This document shows positions 25,035-32,581 of a stretch of 64,000 nucleotides of DNA, one piece after another (within the stretch, counting starts at the first letter, position 1; every line of letters begins with the position of its first letter). The DNA is from SM23-32 sp964434535. GTDB lineage: Bacteria > Planctomycetota > Brocadiia > SM23-32. The stretch is taken from contig CAYSWA010000002.1 in the NCBI GenBank assembly GCA_964434535.1, positions 1 to 64,000 of the forward strand. The letters are read 5' to 3'. Below the pieces are notes generated by a model. It saw only the letters and a program-made list of their open reading frames with translations, made no database searches and was not told the DNA's origin. A program made the position numbers and the translations under genes.

Positions 25035-26128
25035 ACGTGCCGTGGCTGGATCTGCCGACGCAGTATGCCGGGATGCAGGCCGAGATAGACGCCGCCGTGC
25101 GGCGCGTCTGCACGCACGGGTGGTTCGCGCTCGGCCCGGCCGTCGAGCGGTTCGAGCGGGCATGGGCCGACTACTGCGAGGCGGGCCACTGCGTGGCGGT
25201 CAGCTCCGGCACGGCCGCCCTGCACCTGGCGCTCTCGGCGCTCGGGGTGGGGCAGGGCGACGAGGTGATCACCAGCCCCCTGAGCTTCTTCGCCACGGCC
25301 GAGGTGGCGCTCTACAACGGGGCGCGGCCGGTCTTCGCCGACGTGGAGGCGGAGACGGCCTGCCTCGACCCCGCCGGCGTCGAGGACCTCATCACCGAGC
25401 GCACGCGGGCGATCATGCCCGTGCACCTGTTCGGCCACCCGACGGACATGGACCCGCTGCTGGCGCTGGCCGAGGAGCACGGGCTCGCCGTGGTCGAGGA
25501 CGCCTGCCAGGCGCACGGGGCGCTCTACAAGGGGCGCAAGGTCGGCGCGCTCGGCGCGGCGGGGGCCTTCAGCTTCTACCCCACGAAGAACCTCGGCGCC
25601 TACGGCGAGGGCGGGGCGCTGGTGACCGACGACGAGGGGATCGCCGAGCGCGCCCGCCTGCTGCGCGCCCACGGCCAGGACGGCCCCTACCGGCACGCCA
25701 CCGTGGGCTACAACTACCGCATGCACGGCATCCAGGGCGCCGTCCTGGAGGTGAAACTGCGCCGCCTGGACGAGTGGAACGGGCGCAGGGGCGAGCTGGC
25801 CGCCCGCTACGCCGAGGGGCTGGCCGATTTATCGCTCCGCCCCATGCGCGAGGCCGACTACGCCCGCTGCGTCTGGCACCTCTACCCGATCCGCTGCGAG
25901 GAGCGCGACGCCCTTCAGCGGCACCTGAGCGCCGCCGGGGTGGCCACGGGCGTGCACTACCCGGTGCTGCTGCCCGAGCTGGAGGCGCTGCGGCCGCTCG
26001 GGCTGCGCAGCGGGGACATGGCCGAGGCGCGCCGCTGGGCCGACGAGGAGCTGAGCCTGCCCCTGTTCGCCGAGATGACCGACGAGCAGGCCGATCACGT
26101 GATCGAGACTGTGCGGGGATTCTTCTGA
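25031..26128 (+). CDS. DegT/DnrJ/EryC1/StrS sugar aminotransferase
   Basis: PLP enzyme that puts an amino group on a nucleotide-linked ketosugar. The 365-residue protein has GTAALHLALSALGVGQGDEV, VEDACQAHGALYKGRKVG and SFYPTKNLGAYGEGG, in which Lys (about residue 187) forms the PLP aldimine. Start overlaps the MarR stop (ATGA), so it is the first structural gene of the locus and provides an amino-sugar for the exported glycan. The exact sugar is not predictable. Confidence 0.93.
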   Translation: MNVPWLDLPTQYAGMQAEIDAAVRRVCTHGWFALGPAVERFERAWADYCEAGHCVAVSSGTAALHLALSALGVGQGDEVITSPLSFFATAEVALYNGARPVFADVEAETACLDPAGVEDLITERTRAIMPVHLFGHPTDMDPLLALAEEHGLAVVEDACQAHGALYKGRKVGALGAAGAFSFYPTKNLGAYGEGGALVTDDEGIAERARLLRAHGQDGPYRHATVGYNYRMHGIQGAVLEVKLRRLDEWNGRRGELAARYAEGLADLSLRPMREADYARCVWHLYPIRCEERDALQRHLSAAGVATGVHYPVLLPELEALRPLGLRSGDMAEARRWADEELSLPLFAEMTDEQADHVIETVRGFF

Positions 26129-26129
26129 G

Positions 26130-27023
26130 ATGAGTGCCGAGCGCGACGAGCAGATCACCGTCTACCGCCCGCACCAGCGGCACGAGCTGGGGCTGCTGCG
26201 CACGTGGGCGGTGATGGCGCGGAACGTGTGGCGCTCGCGGGAGCTGGCCTGGCAGCTATTCCGGCGCGACTTCCTGGGGGCCTACAAGAAGTCGTTCATC
26301 GGCGTGACCTGGGTCTTCCTGGCGCCGCTGTTCGGCATCGCCTCGTGGCTGCTGCTCTACATGCTGGGCAGGCTCCGGCCCGGCCAGACGGCGGCCGGCA
26401 TCCCCTACCCGGCCTTCCTGCTGGTCGGCACCACGATGTGGGGCCTGTTCATGGGTTTCTTCAACGCCGCGCGCAGCACGCTCTCGGCCGGGCAGAGCCT
26501 GGTCATGCAGGTCAACTACCCGCACGAGGTGCTCTTGTTCCAGCAGACGGCCCGGCAGGTGGCCAACTTCGTCATCGCGCTGGCGTTCAACTTCGCGCTG
26601 CTGCTGGTGCTCGGGGTCGTGCCGAGCTGGCGGACGGTGTTCCTGCCGCTGGTGCTGCTGCCGATGTTCCTGCTCGCCGCGGCGGTGGGGCTGTTCTTCT
26701 CCACGTTCTCGGTGGTGGCGGTCGACCTGACGCGCGTCGTCGGGCAGGGGATGGCGCTGCTGATGTTCCTCAGCCCCATCATCTACACCGAGCAGGGGCT
26801 GGAGAGCGTGGAGGACCCCCGGCTGAGGGAGGCGATGCTGACGATCGTGCGCTACAACCCGCTGACGCACCTGGTCTGCTCGGCGCGGGACCTGATCTTG
26901 GAGGGCCGCCTCTACGACAACGCGGGCTTCGCCGTCTGCGCGCTCGTCTCCGTGCTCGCCTTCATGCTCTCGTGGCGGCTCTTCTTCGTCAGCGAGCACC
27001 AGATCGTGGAGAAGATGATATAG
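26130..27023 (+). CDS. wzm: ABC-2 polysaccharide export permease (Wzm type)
   Basis: Inner-membrane subunit of an ABC exporter for O-antigen or capsule glycan. The 297-residue protein has a cytoplasmic N-terminus, FLGAYKKSFIGVTWVFLAPL leading into the first helix, and about six membrane helices; LMFLSPIIYTEQGLE and RYNPLTHLV are typical of Wzm/KpsM/RfbD permeases. It starts one base after the aminotransferase stop. Its ATPase partner (27486-28739) is separated from it only by the S23 cassette. Confidence 0.92.
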   Translation: MSAERDEQITVYRPHQRHELGLLRTWAVMARNVWRSRELAWQLFRRDFLGAYKKSFIGVTWVFLAPLFGIASWLLLYMLGRLRPGQTAAGIPYPAFLLVGTTMWGLFMGFFNAARSTLSAGQSLVMQVNYPHEVLLFQQTARQVANFVIALAFNFALLLVLGVVPSWRTVFLPLVLLPMFLLAAAVGLFFSTFSVVAVDLTRVVGQGMALLMFLSPIIYTEQGLESVEDPRLREAMLTIVRYNPLTHLVCSARDLILEGRLYDNAGFAVCALVSVLAFMLSWRLFFVSEHQIVEKMI

Positions 27024-27029
27024 AGGCGA

Positions 27030-27061
27030 GTTGCCGGGTTGTTGGGTTGCTGAGTTGTTGA
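27030..27061 (+). repeat. Left arm of S23 cassette (four 8-mers)
   Basis: GTTGCCGG, GTTGTTGG, GTTGCTGA, GTTGTTGA, then GGGG, which with the preceding GA acts as the ribosome site of the S23 gene. Confidence 0.85.
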
Positions 27062-27068
27062 GGGGAAC

Positions 27069-27479
27069 GTGGCGACGTTCAAGACATTTGAGGAGTTGGC
27101 CTGCTACCAGGCGGCCCGTGCGTTCCGGCGGGCGGTCGCCGACTTCTGCCGCGGTCTGCCGGGGGAGGAGGGCTACCGCCTGAGGGACCAGCTACTGCGT
27201 GCTTCGCGCTCGGTCACCGCCAACATCGCCGAGGGCTACGGGCGCCATCACCACGCGGAGAACGCGCAGTTCTGCCGCCACGCGCGCGGCTCGCTGCTGG
27301 AGTGCCTGGATCACCTGAACGTGGCGCTTGACGAGGGTCTGCTGGGCCGCGAGGCGTACGACGGCCTGCGGGCCAAGCTGGAGGAGACCTGGAAGATACT
27401 GAACGGATACATCGCTTACCTGCGACGCTGCGCCGAGGATGGCGTGCCGCAGCAGAACCGACCCGCCGAACCGGAGTGA
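27069..27479 (+). CDS. Four-helix-bundle S23 protein (23S rRNA intervening-sequence family)
   Basis: A 136-residue protein of the family first seen in 23S rRNA intervening sequences and related to Avd, the accessory protein of diversity-generating retroelements. Seen: FEELACYQAARAFRRAVADF, LRDQLLRASRSVTANIAEGY with the hallmark S-x-x-x-NIAEG, and EETWKILNGYIAYLRR. It is predicted to form four helices and to bind nucleic acid as an oligomer (family knowledge). GTG start at 27069. It is the sole cargo of the surrounding cassette and is unlikely to act in glycan export. Confidence 0.9.
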   Translation: MATFKTFEELACYQAARAFRRAVADFCRGLPGEEGYRLRDQLLRASRSVTANIAEGYGRHHHAENAQFCRHARGSLLECLDHLNVALDEGLLGREAYDGLRAKLEETWKILNGYIAYLRRCAEDGVPQQNRPAEPE

Positions 27480-27485
27480 CCGTCC

Positions 27486-28739
27486 GTGAGCGCCGTCCCC
27501 CAACAACTCAGCAACTCAGCAACCCAGCAACGGGACGTTCTGGCCGAGGACGTGGTGCTCTCGGTGCGGGGGGTCTCGAAGAAGTTCTGCCGCCGCCTGC
27601 GGCGCAGCATGGCCTACGGGATCGTGGACCTGGGGCGGAACCTGCTCGGGGCGCCGCCGGACTCCTCGGGCCTGCGCAAGCACGAGTTCTGGGCCGTCCA
27701 GGACATCAGCTTCGAGCTGCGGCGCGGCGAGATACTGGGCCTGATCGGTCCGAACGGCTCGGGCAAGACGACGCTGCTGCGCATGATCGCCGGCATCCTG
27801 CCGCCGGACCGGGGCGAGATCGCCATCCGCGGGCGCACCGGCGCGCTGATCGCGCTCGGGGCCGGCTTCCACCCCCACATGACGGGCCGGGAGAACATCT
27901 ACGTGAACGGGGCGATCCTGGGCATGAGCCGTGCCGAGATCGGCGCGAAGTTCGACGCGATCGTCGACTTTGCGGAGGTGGGCGACGCCCTGGACGCGCC
28001 GGTCAACAGCTACTCCTCGGGCATGAGGGTGCGGCTCGGGTTCGCCATCGCCGTGCACATCGACCCGGACGTGCTGCTCATCGACGAGGTGCTGGCCGTG
28101 GGCGACGTGGGGTTCCGGGCGAAGTGCTACGAGCGCATGTCGGACGTCGTGCAGCGCAGTGCCGTCGTCTTCGTCAGCCACAACATGCCGGCCGTGGCGC
28201 GGGTGTGCAGCCGGGTCGCCGTCCTGGACAGGGGCCACCTGCTCTTCGACGGCGACGTGGCAGAGGGCGTTGAGATGTACTGCAAGCTGTTCGCCCTTCA
28301 ACAGCCCAGGACGCTGGGCACCGGCGAGGCCCGCATCCAGAACCTCCGGGTACTGGACGCGGACGGCAGGCCCACGCAGGCCGTGCGGCACGCAGAGCCG
28401 GCACGCGTGGCCTTCGACGTGCAGCTCGCGCCCGAATACGACGAGTACCTTGTGTCGGTGACATTCGCATCGCGGCAGATGGAACTCGTGGGGCAGTGCC
28501 ACTCGGCCTACTGCGGGGAACGCCTAACCAACGACGGCAGGGCCCGCCACATCGAAGTGGACCTGCCCGCGCTGCACCTGAACCCCGGCCTCTACTACGT
28601 CAGTGTGATCGTGTTTGACAGCGCCAACGTCCGACATCTTGCGTGGCTCCACGCAGGCTGTCAGATACAGGTCAGGGGCGAGTTCGTGGGCAGCGCCCCC
28701 ATGCAATGGCGCGGAGAGTGGAGCGTGGAGCCGATATGA
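27486..28739 (+). CDS. wzt: ABC polysaccharide export ATPase with glycan-binding tail (Wzt type)
   Basis: Cytoplasmic ATPase of the Wzm/Wzt exporter. The 417-residue protein has an ATPase at about 15-265 (Walker A GPNGSGKTTLLRM, signature YSSGMRVRLGFA, Walker B DVLLIDEVLAVGD, HNMPAV switch) and a beta-sandwich at about 275-415 of the Wzt C-terminal type, which reads modified glycan ends. The GTG at 27486 has GGAGTGA upstream and makes residues 5-16 (PQQLSNSATQQR) from the cassette arm; a GTG at 27552 would give a protein free of it. Confidence 0.92.
   Translation: MSAVPQQLSNSATQQRDVLAEDVVLSVRGVSKKFCRRLRRSMAYGIVDLGRNLLGAPPDSSGLRKHEFWAVQDISFELRRGEILGLIGPNGSGKTTLLRMIAGILPPDRGEIAIRGRTGALIALGAGFHPHMTGRENIYVNGAILGMSRAEIGAKFDAIVDFAEVGDALDAPVNSYSSGMRVRLGFAIAVHIDPDVLLIDEVLAVGDVGFRAKCYERMSDVVQRSAVVFVSHNMPAVARVCSRVAVLDRGHLLFDGDVAEGVEMYCKLFALQQPRTLGTGEARIQNLRVLDADGRPTQAVRHAEPARVAFDVQLAPEYDEYLVSVTFASRQMELVGQCHSAYCGERLTNDGRARHIEVDLPALHLNPGLYYVSVIVFDSANVRHLAWLHAGCQIQVRGEFVGSAPMQWRGEWSVEPI
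27500..27531 (-). repeat. Right arm of S23 cassette (four 8-mers, inverted)
   Basis: Reverse complement reads GTTGCTGG, GTTGCTGA, GTTGCTGA, GTTGTTGG, then GGGG. It is in frame with wzt. Confidence 0.85.
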
Positions 28740-29692
28740 GCCGGTCAGCGCCGGACACAACGTGTGCCTTCTGCGGCGGCCCCTGGCGGTGGCGGTACGC
28801 AATGGGCAGATACGGCATCTGGCAGTGCCGCGGCTGCGCCACGGGGCGCGCCTGGCCGGTTCCTTCCCCCGACGAGATCGCACAGTTCTACCACGGGTTC
28901 AGCAAGAACCTCAAGGCGGACCTCATGCCGCGCTTCCGCGAGGGCGGCTTGCGCCTGTTCCGTGACTTCGGGCTGTCCCCCGGCCGGAAGCTGCGCATGC
29001 TCGACGTGGGCGGCGGTGGCGGCTTCTTCGCCCGCGCGTTCGAGGACCTGGGCTTCGGGGAGAGCACGTTCGTGGACGTGGACGCCCTCTGCTGCGCCTT
29101 CGCAGCCGAGCAGTTGGGCCTGGCGCGGGTGCTGAACTTCGACGCGGTGAAGGTGGCCGACGCGGGGCTCGGCCGGTTCGACCTGATCTACAGCCGCCAC
29201 GTGGTCGAGCACCTGACCCAACCGACCGAGGCGATGGAGCAGTGGGCAGACATGCTCGCGCCGGGCGGCCTGCTCGTCGTGCACTGCCCGAACGGCGACT
29301 CGCTGGAGTACCTCGCCTACCTGCGTTTGAACCTGCGCAGCCGCCTGGGCACGATCCGCCGTTCGTCGAACCTCAGCCGCCCGGCCTTGCTGTGGACGGT
29401 GCTGACGGGGGGCATGCTCCATGGGATGGACCCGCCGCGCCACCTCTGGGCGATCTCCCGCCGCGGGATGCGGAAGTGGAGTCAGCGCGCGGGGCTGGCG
29501 TGTCGCATCCGCACCTACCACCTCGGCGACCCGGCACACTCTCCCCACTACAAGCGACAGGTCGGGCTGGCCGGGGAAGTAGTGGGCATGCAAGTCCTGA
29601 GCCGCCTGCGGGGCGGCGCGCACCTGGTGGCGCGTCTGAGCAGACGCGCTGGGCTGGCGGCGGGCCCACCCGGGGAGCAGAGCCATGACTGA
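28736..29692 (+). CDS. SAM-dependent methyltransferase with N-terminal zinc ribbon
   Basis: A 318-residue class I methyltransferase. The N-terminus has a CAFCGG ... CRGCATG zinc ribbon (about 9-36) often seen in sugar C-methyltransferase-like proteins; the Rossmann core has LRMLDVGGGGGFFARAFEDL (motif I, about 87) and SRHVVEHLTQPTEAMEQW. It starts inside the wzt stop (ATGA). With a Wzt C-terminal domain next door, it may modify the glycan end recognised for export, but sugar methylation is an inference. Confidence 0.82.
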   Translation: MSRSAPDTTCAFCGGPWRWRYAMGRYGIWQCRGCATGRAWPVPSPDEIAQFYHGFSKNLKADLMPRFREGGLRLFRDFGLSPGRKLRMLDVGGGGGFFARAFEDLGFGESTFVDVDALCCAFAAEQLGLARVLNFDAVKVADAGLGRFDLIYSRHVVEHLTQPTEAMEQWADMLAPGGLLVVHCPNGDSLEYLAYLRLNLRSRLGTIRRSSNLSRPALLWTVLTGGMLHGMDPPRHLWAISRRGMRKWSQRAGLACRIRTYHLGDPAHSPHYKRQVGLAGEVVGMQVLSRLRGGAHLVARLSRRAGLAAGPPGEQSHD

Positions 29693-32459
29693 CGCCTACG
29701 CCGGCACAGTGCGCCGGGTCGTCGCCCAGGACCTCTGCATCGGCTGCGGGCTTTGCGTGTTCGTATGCAAGGAGCACGCGCTCCGTATGCGCTGGACGGC
29801 GGACTGTGTCTGGCAGCCCGAGCACTCGTCGGACGCTTGTACGAACTGCGGCGAGTGCGCGCGCGTCTGTCCCGGTTCCCCGGCTACTATCACCGAATGC
29901 GCACAAAGGGCCGCCTCTGCGGGCGCGCGGTTCGGACTGGCCGAGGGCGCACGGAGCTTCGTTGCCTGGGATGCCGATCATGAACGCCGCATCCGAAGCG
30001 CATCGGGCGGGGTGGTCACGGCGCTGCTTTCGGAGCTGCTTCTGGCGGGGAGGGTGGATGCCGCCCTCGTGGCGATCGCCCGGGAGACTTCCGCAGGCCA
30101 GCCGCACTACGTCGCGCGAGTCGTGCGTTCACCCGCAGAACTCGAGTCGTCGCGAAGCTCGTGTTATGGCCCTGTGCGTTACGACGAGGCGCTTGCGGAG
30201 CTGCGGCGCACTGGAGAGAGTTTTGCCGTGACGGCCCTGCCCTGTCTGGTCAGGGGCATGAACCGTCTCAGGGAAGACCTGCGCGCCCATGTGCGCTACA
30301 CCATCGGCATCGTGTGTTCGCACAACGTCACCGGCGCCTTCACAGACTGCCTGGCTCGGATCAACGGCATCAAAGGCGATGAGCCTTTCAGGGTTAACCT
30401 GCGGGACAAGTTTGGTGGGATACCGGATGCGAACAACTACAACACTTACTTCGGCTCGGCGCATGGAGAAGTGCGTCGGAACCGCTTCGCAAGCGGGTTC
30501 ACCGAGATGTGGCGCGGGCACTTCTTCGCTCAGAACCCATGCTTCTACTGCCCGGACTTCTACGGGGCGGATGCCGATATATCCGTCAAGGACGCCTGGG
30601 GCCGGCTTAGTATTGACCCTCTCGGCAAGTCGCTCTGCGTGGTTCGCAATACGAATCTGGTCGCTTCGCTGGAGCGCATGGCGGGAGACGAACGCATCCG
30701 GCTGGAAGAGTGCGAAGCGGACGAGGTTCTCCGCTCCCAGGCGATCACGGCGCAGTTCAAGCACGTTCAGGTTCTCCAGCGCCTGGTCTGGCATCCGGCG
30801 TTGCGCCGTGAGTTGGCGCGGAGAGGCTGCCCGGCAGGGGCGGCCCGACGTTGGTGGCGTCCGCACACGTGGGAGTTCGCCGCGCTGCATTGTATGATGA
30901 GGCTGTCTCGACGTCAGTGGCGTGATCGTGGTCGGGTATCTGTGCAGGGCATTCTTGCAGTCGGCAGGATTGTGGGCGCGTCGGCCGTGCTGGTGAGGTC
31001 CGGCGGGGCATTGGTCAGGCGGTTGCTGGGGGTTGCACGGCGCGTGGGGCCCGCTTTTTGGCGACTAGGGCGCCGTGCGCGAGGGGCCGTTATCTTCCGG
31101 CCCGGACGGCTGGCCGATGCGAAGCTGCGCGGCCGACTCCGCGTGCTGGTGGCCGGGGGCTACGGCTATGGCAACACGGGCGACGAGGCGCAGCTCGCCG
31201 CCAACCTGGAGCACTGGCGCCGCCTGGCCCCAGAGGCGGAGGTCATCGTCCTATCGCCGAACCCCGAATACACCGCGCGCGCCCACAATGTGCGGGCCGA
31301 GCCGGCCTCGCGCGTGGCGTTCTTCGACGCCGGCCGGCGCGGCGACTACAACGCCTCGAACGAACGGTTCAAACGCGACTTCCGCCGCATGCGCGGCCGG
31401 TTGCTCTGGAACGCGCGGCTGCTCAGCCGGGGGCTGCCGCTGGTGGGCGTCACGGCCGAGCAAGCCCGCCTGCTGCGGCTGCTCCAGACGGCCGACGTGC
31501 TCTACCTCAGCGGCGGCGGTTACCTGACGGGCAGCACGCTGAGCCGACTCTGGGACCACATGCTGCTGATTCGCCTGGGCGACCTCCTGGGGGTCCCCGC
31601 GATCCTGAGCGGCCAGACCATCGGCGTGTTCCAGGACAGGGAGTCCGTCCGGCTGGCCCGCCGGGGCCTGGCCAGGGCCGGGCTGATATACCTGCGCGAC
31701 CACGGGCGCTCCGTGCAGGATCTGGCCGCGATCGGTGTCGCCGGCGATCACGTGCAGCAGACATTCGACGACGCGCTGTTCTGCGCCCAGGCGCCGCCCG
31801 AGGCGCTGGCCGCCGCGCTGCGCGAGCAAGGGGTGGACGCCGCGTGCCCCTATGCCGCCGTGCACCTGCACGATTGGGGCCTGGACCGGGCACAGGCAAA
31901 GCGCGTTGTGCATCGCTTCGCCCGGCTGGCCGACTGGCTGGTCGAGCAATGCGCTCTGCCGGTGTTGTTCGTGCCCATGATGTCCCTGGACGAGCCCGCA
32001 CAGCGCGCGTGTCTCGAGGCCATGCGCACGCACGCGACGATGCTCCAGTACGACTATGACTACCGCCTGGCGCGCGCCGCCGTCGGCGGGGCCACCCTGT
32101 GCCTGACCATGAAGCACCACCCCATCGTCTTCGCGATGGCAAACGGCGTGCCCGCGCTCGCCGTGGCGCTGGACGATTACTACTACCACAAGAACGCCGG
32201 CGCGCTCGGCCTGTGCGGGCTGGCGCGGTATGCGCTGAGCGCCGACGACTTCTTCGGCCCCGAGGCCGAACGTGCGCTGAAGGAGGCGCTCGCCAACACG
32301 GACCAGATCCGGGCCGCGATGCTGCGCTGGGTGGAGGAATGCCGCCCGCGGGCCGGCGAGGCGATAACGCGCTTTTTGTCCATGAGGCCCGGTCGTGCTG
32401 GACGGGAAGGTCGTTCGGCGGCTCAAGGGCCCGGGTTACCTCTGAGCGAGCGGACATGA
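29685..32459 (+). CDS. Fusion: FrhB-like iron-sulfur protein plus polysaccharide pyruvyl transferase
   Basis: A 924-residue protein. Residues 1-70 hold two [4Fe-4S] ferredoxin motifs (C18-x2-C21-x2-C24-x3-C28 and C52-x2-C55-x2-C58-x3-C62). Residues about 90-390 are a coenzyme F420 hydrogenase/dehydrogenase beta-like domain (SASGGVVTALLSELLLAG, LPCLVRGMNRL, PCFYCPDFYG). Residues about 483-890 are a CsaB-type pyruvyl transferase (GGYGYGNTGDEAQL, YLSGGGYLTG, MKHHPIVFAMANGVP). The FrhB half has visibly less GC-biased codons than the rest. Such proteins are neighbours in glycan loci; here they are one chain. Likely ketal pyruvate addition, with an unknown redox step. Confidence 0.88.
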   Translation: MTDAYAGTVRRVVAQDLCIGCGLCVFVCKEHALRMRWTADCVWQPEHSSDACTNCGECARVCPGSPATITECAQRAASAGARFGLAEGARSFVAWDADHERRIRSASGGVVTALLSELLLAGRVDAALVAIARETSAGQPHYVARVVRSPAELESSRSSCYGPVRYDEALAELRRTGESFAVTALPCLVRGMNRLREDLRAHVRYTIGIVCSHNVTGAFTDCLARINGIKGDEPFRVNLRDKFGGIPDANNYNTYFGSAHGEVRRNRFASGFTEMWRGHFFAQNPCFYCPDFYGADADISVKDAWGRLSIDPLGKSLCVVRNTNLVASLERMAGDERIRLEECEADEVLRSQAITAQFKHVQVLQRLVWHPALRRELARRGCPAGAARRWWRPHTWEFAALHCMMRLSRRQWRDRGRVSVQGILAVGRIVGASAVLVRSGGALVRRLLGVARRVGPAFWRLGRRARGAVIFRPGRLADAKLRGRLRVLVAGGYGYGNTGDEAQLAANLEHWRRLAPEAEVIVLSPNPEYTARAHNVRAEPASRVAFFDAGRRGDYNASNERFKRDFRRMRGRLLWNARLLSRGLPLVGVTAEQARLLRLLQTADVLYLSGGGYLTGSTLSRLWDHMLLIRLGDLLGVPAILSGQTIGVFQDRESVRLARRGLARAGLIYLRDHGRSVQDLAAIGVAGDHVQQTFDDALFCAQAPPEALAAALREQGVDAACPYAAVHLHDWGLDRAQAKRVVHRFARLADWLVEQCALPVLFVPMMSLDEPAQRACLEAMRTHATMLQYDYDYRLARAAVGGATLCLTMKHHPIVFAMANGVPALAVALDDYYYHKNAGALGLCGLARYALSADDFFGPEAERALKEALANTDQIRAAMLRWVEECRPRAGEAITRFLSMRPGRAGREGRSAAQGPGLPLSERT

Positions 32460-32581
32460 CAGCCCCCGAGAACGGAACCTGGCTGGGCTGCTTCTTGCTG
32501 GGCCCGGAGCGCGTGCGCCGGTTCGCCGTCGCGCGAGCTGCGCCGCTTTGCCCTCTAACCGCAGGCAAGGTTCGCCCATGA
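32456..32581 (+). CDS. Possible 41-residue linking ORF
   Basis: MTAPENGTWLGCFLLGPERV and onward. Its ATG overlaps the stop of the FrhB/pyruvyl gene by 4 bases (ATGA) and its TGA overlaps the next ATG by 4 bases (ATGA). It thus exactly bridges two genes that would otherwise have a 118-base gap. No family. It may only pass ribosomes along, or be the remnant of a larger gene. Confidence 0.35.
   Translation: MTAPENGTWLGCFLLGPERVRRFAVARAAPLCPLTAGKVRP

Larger units (their letters stand above)
27030..27531. mobile_element. Putative S23 cassette bounded by inverted microrepeat arms
   Basis: A 502-base segment between wzm and wzt. Each end has four 8-base units of consensus GTTGYTGR pointing inwards (27030-27061 and, inverted, 27500-27531), and each arm is followed on its inner side by GGGG. 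The arms match at 28 of 32 positions. Only the S23 gene lies inside. It splits what is normally a tight wzm-wzt pair. No transposase or target duplication visible. Confidence 0.65.

Noticed and set aside
26256..26999. Long minus-strand open frame opposite wzm
   Set aside because: Low-complexity Arg/Glu/Gln/His composition typical of the complement of GC-rich membrane genes; no start context or motif.
27030..27061. Tandem GTTG units read as a CRISPR or simple-repeat array
   Set aside because: Units are 8 bases with no spacers, and the inverted partner arm explains them better as cassette ends.
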